A stretch of 64,000 nt of DNA from Mercenaria mercenaria (lineage: Eukaryota; Mollusca; Bivalvia; Venerida; Veneridae), in assembly GCF_021730395.1 (NCBI RefSeq), contig NC_069367.1:12708501-12772500 (forward strand), written 5' to 3'. How positions within the stretch are numbered: position 1 is the first letter of the stretch; the number at the start of each line of letters is the position of its first letter. Shown in pieces: positions 59,963 to 64,000 of the stretch. The notes beneath the pieces were generated by a model. The model saw only the letters and a list, made by a program, of their open reading frames with translations, did not search any database and was not told where the DNA came from. Position numbers and translations under genes: made by a program.

Positions 59963-60886
59963 TACCTGTCCAGTACTGGACATTATGGTAAACGCTTCTT
60001 TCCTGCACAAATGACAATTTCGCAACTTCTGTCCGGTTTGTACAAATTTCTGGCCGCGATAAACCATTTGACTTGTATACTTATTTGATATCAAAGTCAT
60101 ATTTGTAATACTATATCTTCAATATCCTTACAATAATGGGTACAAATTAAAAAAGAATATTGTTTCATATTCACGTTTGTGAACTTTTTTCAATGAAAAG
60201 TACCCATAGTGAAGAATATTTTTTTTAGATTTTGAAAAAATTCTTTCATAGAATTTTTTCCTGTTTTACGTGTGTATAGATAATTGTATTTTGAGTATAA
60301 AAAATGGCTAAAAATGTATGGGTCACCAGGCTAAATTTTTTGTTAAGATCGCTAGAATACAACACCTCTTTGGACGGAAAATGGCACACACATTGCCAAA
60401 TTGATTACATGTATGTCTGCTAGAAGTTAAAAAATAAAATAAAAATTCTTAATTCTTTCTATAATCAAATACTAAGTAATCTGAAAGGTGATATTGTTTT
60501 ATCAGTACTGAAGTCAATTGTCTTACATTATATGAACAACACTGTCTTTGTACTAAAATGCGATGTGAAAACACAACCACAAAAATCGCAAGATACCTGT
60601 CAGGCATGATACTTGTCAATATAACATAAACCAGTATCAACATTTGAGTACCGATAAAAACTTATCAAAAATGTTATTTCATTCAAGATTCCTCATATTT
60701 AAGATTGTCTGTCACATATTTCAACAAATGTTGACTTCAGTTCAGATTTCCATAGAAAGTGTCGGCTGCGCAGAAAGATGCGCATAAAAAACTATAGGAA
60801 TTCCCTTTAACTGTCCCAAAATTTTGTCCTTTATGCTGTCCTTTTTCCGTAATTTAATGTTTATAGAGGATATTTGTTTGTTTTGA

Positions 60887-61429
60887 GTGAATATGGAATA
60901 TATCTCACTTCGAAGTCAGATATATTCAATATTCACAAAAAAAAAAAAAAAAAAAAAAAATTTCTTTTTATTTTATGCTAAATTACGTTGAGATGTGCAT
61001 TTTGCAACCATTTTTTAATCTCAGCGCGTAAACAGACATGACGTCAGACGTGTTGTTACGTAAGAAAGACGCACGCAACCTGAAGTTCCATTTCATTTCC
61101 TCTTTTTTTTTTTTTTTTTTTTTGTTGCTGCATAACGTTATGAAATTCTCATTAAGTAAAATAATTTGAATCTTGAAATATACTATGAAGAACAAAGTGC
61201 GACTATAACGCTATATCGCTCACAGTGTGAAAATATAGATTTCATATTTTCACAGTGTGAGTGACGAGATATAAAAATATTTAACTGATAGAATACAGTA
61301 TTTCATTAGTTAGCATAAAATTAAAACACGTACCAGTAAATTAACAATCCGAGGGCTTGACGCAAAACTATTGTATCTTGTTCTTTATTTATATACACTT
61401 ACAATAGTTTTGCACCAAGCCCTCGAATC
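60887..61429. repeat. Cluster of three hairpins
   Basis: (1) 60887-60936: gtgaatatggaatatatctc ... agatatattcaatattcac around cttcgaag. (2) 61211-61273: atatcgctcacagtgtgaaa ... tttcacagtgtgagtgacga. (3) 61347-61429: tccgagggcttgacgcaaaa then ctattgta ... tacaatagttttgcaccaag then ccctcga. Poly(A) (about 60938-60960) and poly(T) (61105-61123) tracts lie between 1 and 2, so 1 and 2 may belong to one foldback element. Confidence 0.65.
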
Positions 61430-61626
61430 ATTCTGTAGAGTAATATAAGCTGTTTTCAATTTTCATGTGAAACAACCATTTCTTTTAATGATTTGGTGTT
61501 GTTTAATTTTTTTTCTTATACAAAGAGCTAACCATTAATCTAGTATAATGCACATAAAATGTATAACACACAACGGCAAATTTGAGCTATCGGTAATCTG
61601 TTACAAAGTATCAGTTTTTCATTTAA

Positions 61627-61929
61627 GCACCGTTTGCATGTGTATCTGTAACTGCTGCTAGCACTGACTTTCAACTTCTAAAGTCTTTGTCCAAAAGGAA
61701 CTTCATGGACACATTTCTGAAACTCTATGTCTATGTTCATGCTGGCTCTCTAGGGTCACCTTCCTTTGACATCTACGGACATTCTGCCCAACAGTATGAA
61801 AATAAAGCTTTATTTGCCGTGTTTAAGCTTTACATGAAAGCGATACTCAGTGAACCTATCAAATACGTCATTTTGCGCTCTACTAAAAAACTCGACGTTA
61901 GTTGGCATGTTTTAAGAGTTGCAAAGTGA
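61627..61929 (+). CDS. Open frame of about 100 codons, possible exon or retrocopy fragment
   Basis: A frame open from after the TAA at 61624 to a stop at 61927-61929. It includes STDFQLLKSLSKRNFMDTF, LKLYVYVHAGSLGSPSFDIY and GHSAQQYENKALFAVFKLYM. Base composition is more balanced than the surrounding AT-rich spacer, and an open run of this length is unusual here. I do not recognise a family, see no signal peptide, and cannot define splice sites. Could be an exon of an unknown gene, a processed fragment, or chance. Confidence 0.2.
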   Translation, partial: APFACVSVTAASTDFQLLKSLSKRNFMDTFLKLYVYVHAGSLGSPSFDIYGHSAQQYENKALFAVFKLYMKAILSEPIKYVILRSTKKLDVSWHVLRVAK

Positions 61930-62279
61930 AGAAAAGTATAGAACTAGAGAAGTAACTCCTTGTCTGAAATATCTGCAAGTTTGATCTGTGAAAAATTCAT
62001 AACAGTCTGTTAAAAACAAAACGTGTGTGGAGGGGAGGGGGTGTAGTGGGTGGAGGTGGGCGCATTCTATCTTAATACATTTAAGTGGGTTTTCGCACAT
62101 TCCTTCCATTGTAATTGATACACAAAACATAGTGACATTTTTTATATATCTGCATCTACCTGTGAGTATTCCTTCTCTTCACCTGATTTATCACTATATA
62201 GCTTTTGTCGGAATTGGACAAAATAGCCTTTATCGGAATTTGAAAGATATTCTAATTCCTTCATATAAAAACAGTATAT

Positions 62280-62470
62280 GAGCCGCGCCATGAGAAAACC
62301 AACATAATGTGTTTGCGACCAGCATGGATCCATGCTGTTTGCTTTTAAAGCCTATTGCCTATTAACTTAGCGAACAGCATGGATCCTGACCAGACTGCAC
62401 GGATGCGCAGGCTGGTCTGGATCCATGCTGCTCGCAAAGCCACTATGTTGGTTTTCTCATGGCACGGTTC
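62280..62470. mobile_element. P1 palindromic element with inner deletion in the left arm
   Basis: GAGCCGCGCCATGAG to TCATGGCACGGTTC, 191 bp. The left arm reads cgaccagcatggatccatgc, so the inner hairpin between the two GGATCC words is gone. The right arm is complete: the mirror-image event of the 54100 copy. Confidence 0.85.
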
Positions 62471-62693
62471 ATATTATGGCCATATTTGTATCCGTATCAA
62501 AATAAATATAGTACACATTAAGGCATTTTATGGCTTTAGTTTGAATTTGACTCCCTTGATTGTAATTGTATACAAAATAATGCATTAAAGGTGACAATTT
62601 ATGTGTCATACGGAGGTGTCGTCTTGTCAGTTCTTTTCAAAGGAATAAAACAAACAAACAAAAAGTTTTGTTGAAACATAAAGTGTAAAATTC

Positions 62694-62699
62694 TTTATT
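62694..62699 (-). terminator. Candidate polyadenylation signal of copy 6
   Basis: Minus-strand AATAAA in cagaataaagaat. The surrounding words (ctttattctgatta on plus) match the 3' flank of copy 3 at 25618. The 3' UTR would be about 0.8 kb and includes a P2 element. Confidence 0.5.
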
Positions 62700-63026
62700 C
62701 TGATTATTATATTCAATATTTTCAAAACAAAACTAAAACGTTCGAAAAGAAAGTAAATAAAATGGCAAGGAAATAAAAAAGAGTAAATCTGGCACAGCAT
62801 GGAATGTTATGACATTATGTATAATTATAAACATTGTAGGTAAAACTTTTAAAATATATTCCTATAGAATGTTCAAATAGCAAGTAATTTAAAGTAAATA
62901 AAACTTGATAAAAAAACGTTAGAGTTGGCTTTTACAATGTATGTACGTACAAGAAATGAACCCTTCCTGTTCTCTGAAAATGTAGTTCCATTCATTTAGA
63001 CTGTCGTTTACTCAAGCTTTATCTCT

Positions 63027-63238
63027 TTAACCCTTATAGCTGCTGGCTAAAGTTTCTTGCCTTTGCGACCAGTGCAGACTAAGATCAGCCTGCACTTCCG
63101 TGCAGTCTGATCATGGTCTGCACTGGTCGCCATTCAGTCAGTATCTTTTTGGTAAGCATCACTTTTAACATTTAATGGTACCGTCCAAATTGAAAGGTGG
63201 ACAAGTTCATTTCAGAAATTTAGCAAGATAAGGGTTAA
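63027..63238. mobile_element. P2 palindromic element, complete (212 bp), in the 3' region of copy 6
   Basis: TTAACCCTTATAGCTGCTGG to TTTAGCAAGATAAGGGTTAA: inverted ends with TTAA. The core is the palindrome gcgaccagtgcagac ... agatcagcctgca / tgcagtctgatca ... gtctgcactggtcgc. TTAA at both ends suggests a TTAA target. Confidence 0.85.
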
Positions 63239-63515
63239 TAACTTAAAATCGTTACTTAGTTTCCACAGCTCCTTTAATTTGTTATCCCGAATTAATGTCA
63301 GTTCTAAAAATTTTCACAACAACGTAGATGTATTAAAAGGCTTAAAACATTACTTCAAAACTTATATTCAACAAACTGAATTCAGCATTTTTTTTCAACG
63401 TTCATCTAAAAGTTTGGTTATTTTAATGTATTTGAACGGTGTCGATGAAAAATTATCTGTTGCTGTAACTTCAAGGAAACATCACAAAGTTTTGCTTTAC
63501 AAAGGCCTTGCTGTT

Positions 63516-64000
63516 TCACAGGGCTTTACAATATACCACTTCACATCCGTACACACGCCTGTAGTACAGGCTGTGATTGTACTTCTGTAAAAAAAAAAGA
63601 ATATGAAATCAAATATCAACATGCTTGCAATTCAGTCTAACAGATGTTAGGAATATTTTGAGCAGTGTATGATATGGCTTTTTGTTGGAAAGAGAATTAA
63701 TAAATTAATAAATGATTCTTAACGTCATTTCCTTTGAAGGTGTCCTCGGCCGCGGTCTAATTGAGATAAATCACATGTAACCTTTAGACCACTATACATT
63801 TCCGACAGTATTTAAATTTACATAACATTTTAAATGTTCAGGATGTCAATATAAGCTCTTAAAATATAAAGTGTGGGAAAATGCTGCAACAAATCTGACA
63901 GTTTTCTACAAATAATTATGCCTATATGCCTTTGCAAGTAACTTGTAGATATGAGTTTTATTTTTTCGAACATCTCACCTCTACTTCAAACCTGATATTT
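63516..64000 (-). CDS. Secreted cysteine-rich peptide, family copy 6 (3' half only)
   Basis: Minus strand. Exon 3 is 63516-63584 (22 codons plus TGA) after tttttttacag: KYNHSLYYRRVYGC then EVVYCKAL. The last 22 bases of the window (63979-64000) are the 3' end of exon 2, reading NIRFEVE before the donor gtagag|GTGAGA. Intron 2 is 394 bp (63585-63978), the shortest in the cluster. The product ends three residues beyond the family's final Cys (CKAL instead of C-stop), and the usual A before that Cys is Y. The signal peptide, C-x-C and CCC region lie outside the window, so intactness cannot be judged. An open frame on the opposite strand (63279-63590) is its shadow. Confidence 0.72.

Noticed and set aside
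1-64000. CRISPR array, prokaryotic operon or phage content
   Set aside because: Tandem arrays have no conserved short repeat with unique spacers, genes are spliced, and all repeats are of animal type.

Overview
This window looks like nuclear DNA of a bivalve mollusc, most likely a venerid clam of the Mercenaria type. That is inferred from repeat content and splice structure, not from any species marker. The DNA is AT-rich and gene-poor, with spliced genes (GT/AG junctions, non-coding first exons, TATA boxes). It is dense in clam-type repeats: 235-bp palindromic elements reading GAGCC(G)YGCCATG..., elements that start TTTTTAGCTC and end in a hairpin plus CTCTTGTT, and tRNA-derived SINEs. No ribosomal RNA, CRISPR array or prokaryotic operon is visible.

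The main content is a dispersed cluster of six paralogous genes for one small secreted cysteine-rich peptide family. Copy 1 (+, CDS 9093-10099) is intact. Copy 2 (+, 19999-20727) has a broken frame. Copy 3 (-, about 25600-25890) is a remnant. Copy 4 (+, 34203-35153) and copy 5 (-, 40454-41643) are intact. Copy 6 (-, 63516 to the right edge) is cut by the window end. The intact genes share one design. A non-coding exon 1 follows a TATA promoter. Exon 2 begins at cag|ATG and encodes the signal peptide, a C-x-C pair, a single Cys and a CCC triplet ending in FEVE/FDVE. A 19-codon exon 3 ends in GC-x-VVAC. Mature peptides have eight cysteines. I do not recognise the family. A host-defence or signalling peptide is a reasonable guess but is not shown by the sequence.

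Layout: 1-697 is a truncated satellite-bearing element. 899-1072 is the last coding exon of an unidentified gene that enters from the left, with a 3' UTR to about 2030. 2-7 kb is repeats and AT-rich spacer. 7.6-10.6 kb is copy 1. 11.2-12.8 kb is a transposon-like element with nested insertions. 13.5-17.3 kb is satellite arrays and a SINE. 18.7-22 kb is copy 2, a segmental duplicate of copy 1. 22.3-25.2 kb is a roughly 170-185-bp satellite. 25.6 kb is copy 3. 26-33 kb is spacer with mobile elements. 33.1-35.4 kb is copy 4 behind a 40-bp minisatellite. 35.9-38.5 kb is a 1.3-kb tandem duplication. 39.7-48.2 kb is copy 5, with an intron of about 6.4 kb holding a dead LINE and two satellite-bearing elements. 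48-62 kb is spacer with MITEs, SINEs and nested insertions. 62.7-64 kb is the 3' half of copy 6.

How it fits together: the window reads as a birth-and-death multigene family embedded in, and probably reshuffled by, short non-autonomous mobile elements. Promoter, exon and polyadenylation regions were duplicated together. Later insertions (235-bp palindromes, a TTAA element, SINEs) mark the copies and allow relative dating.
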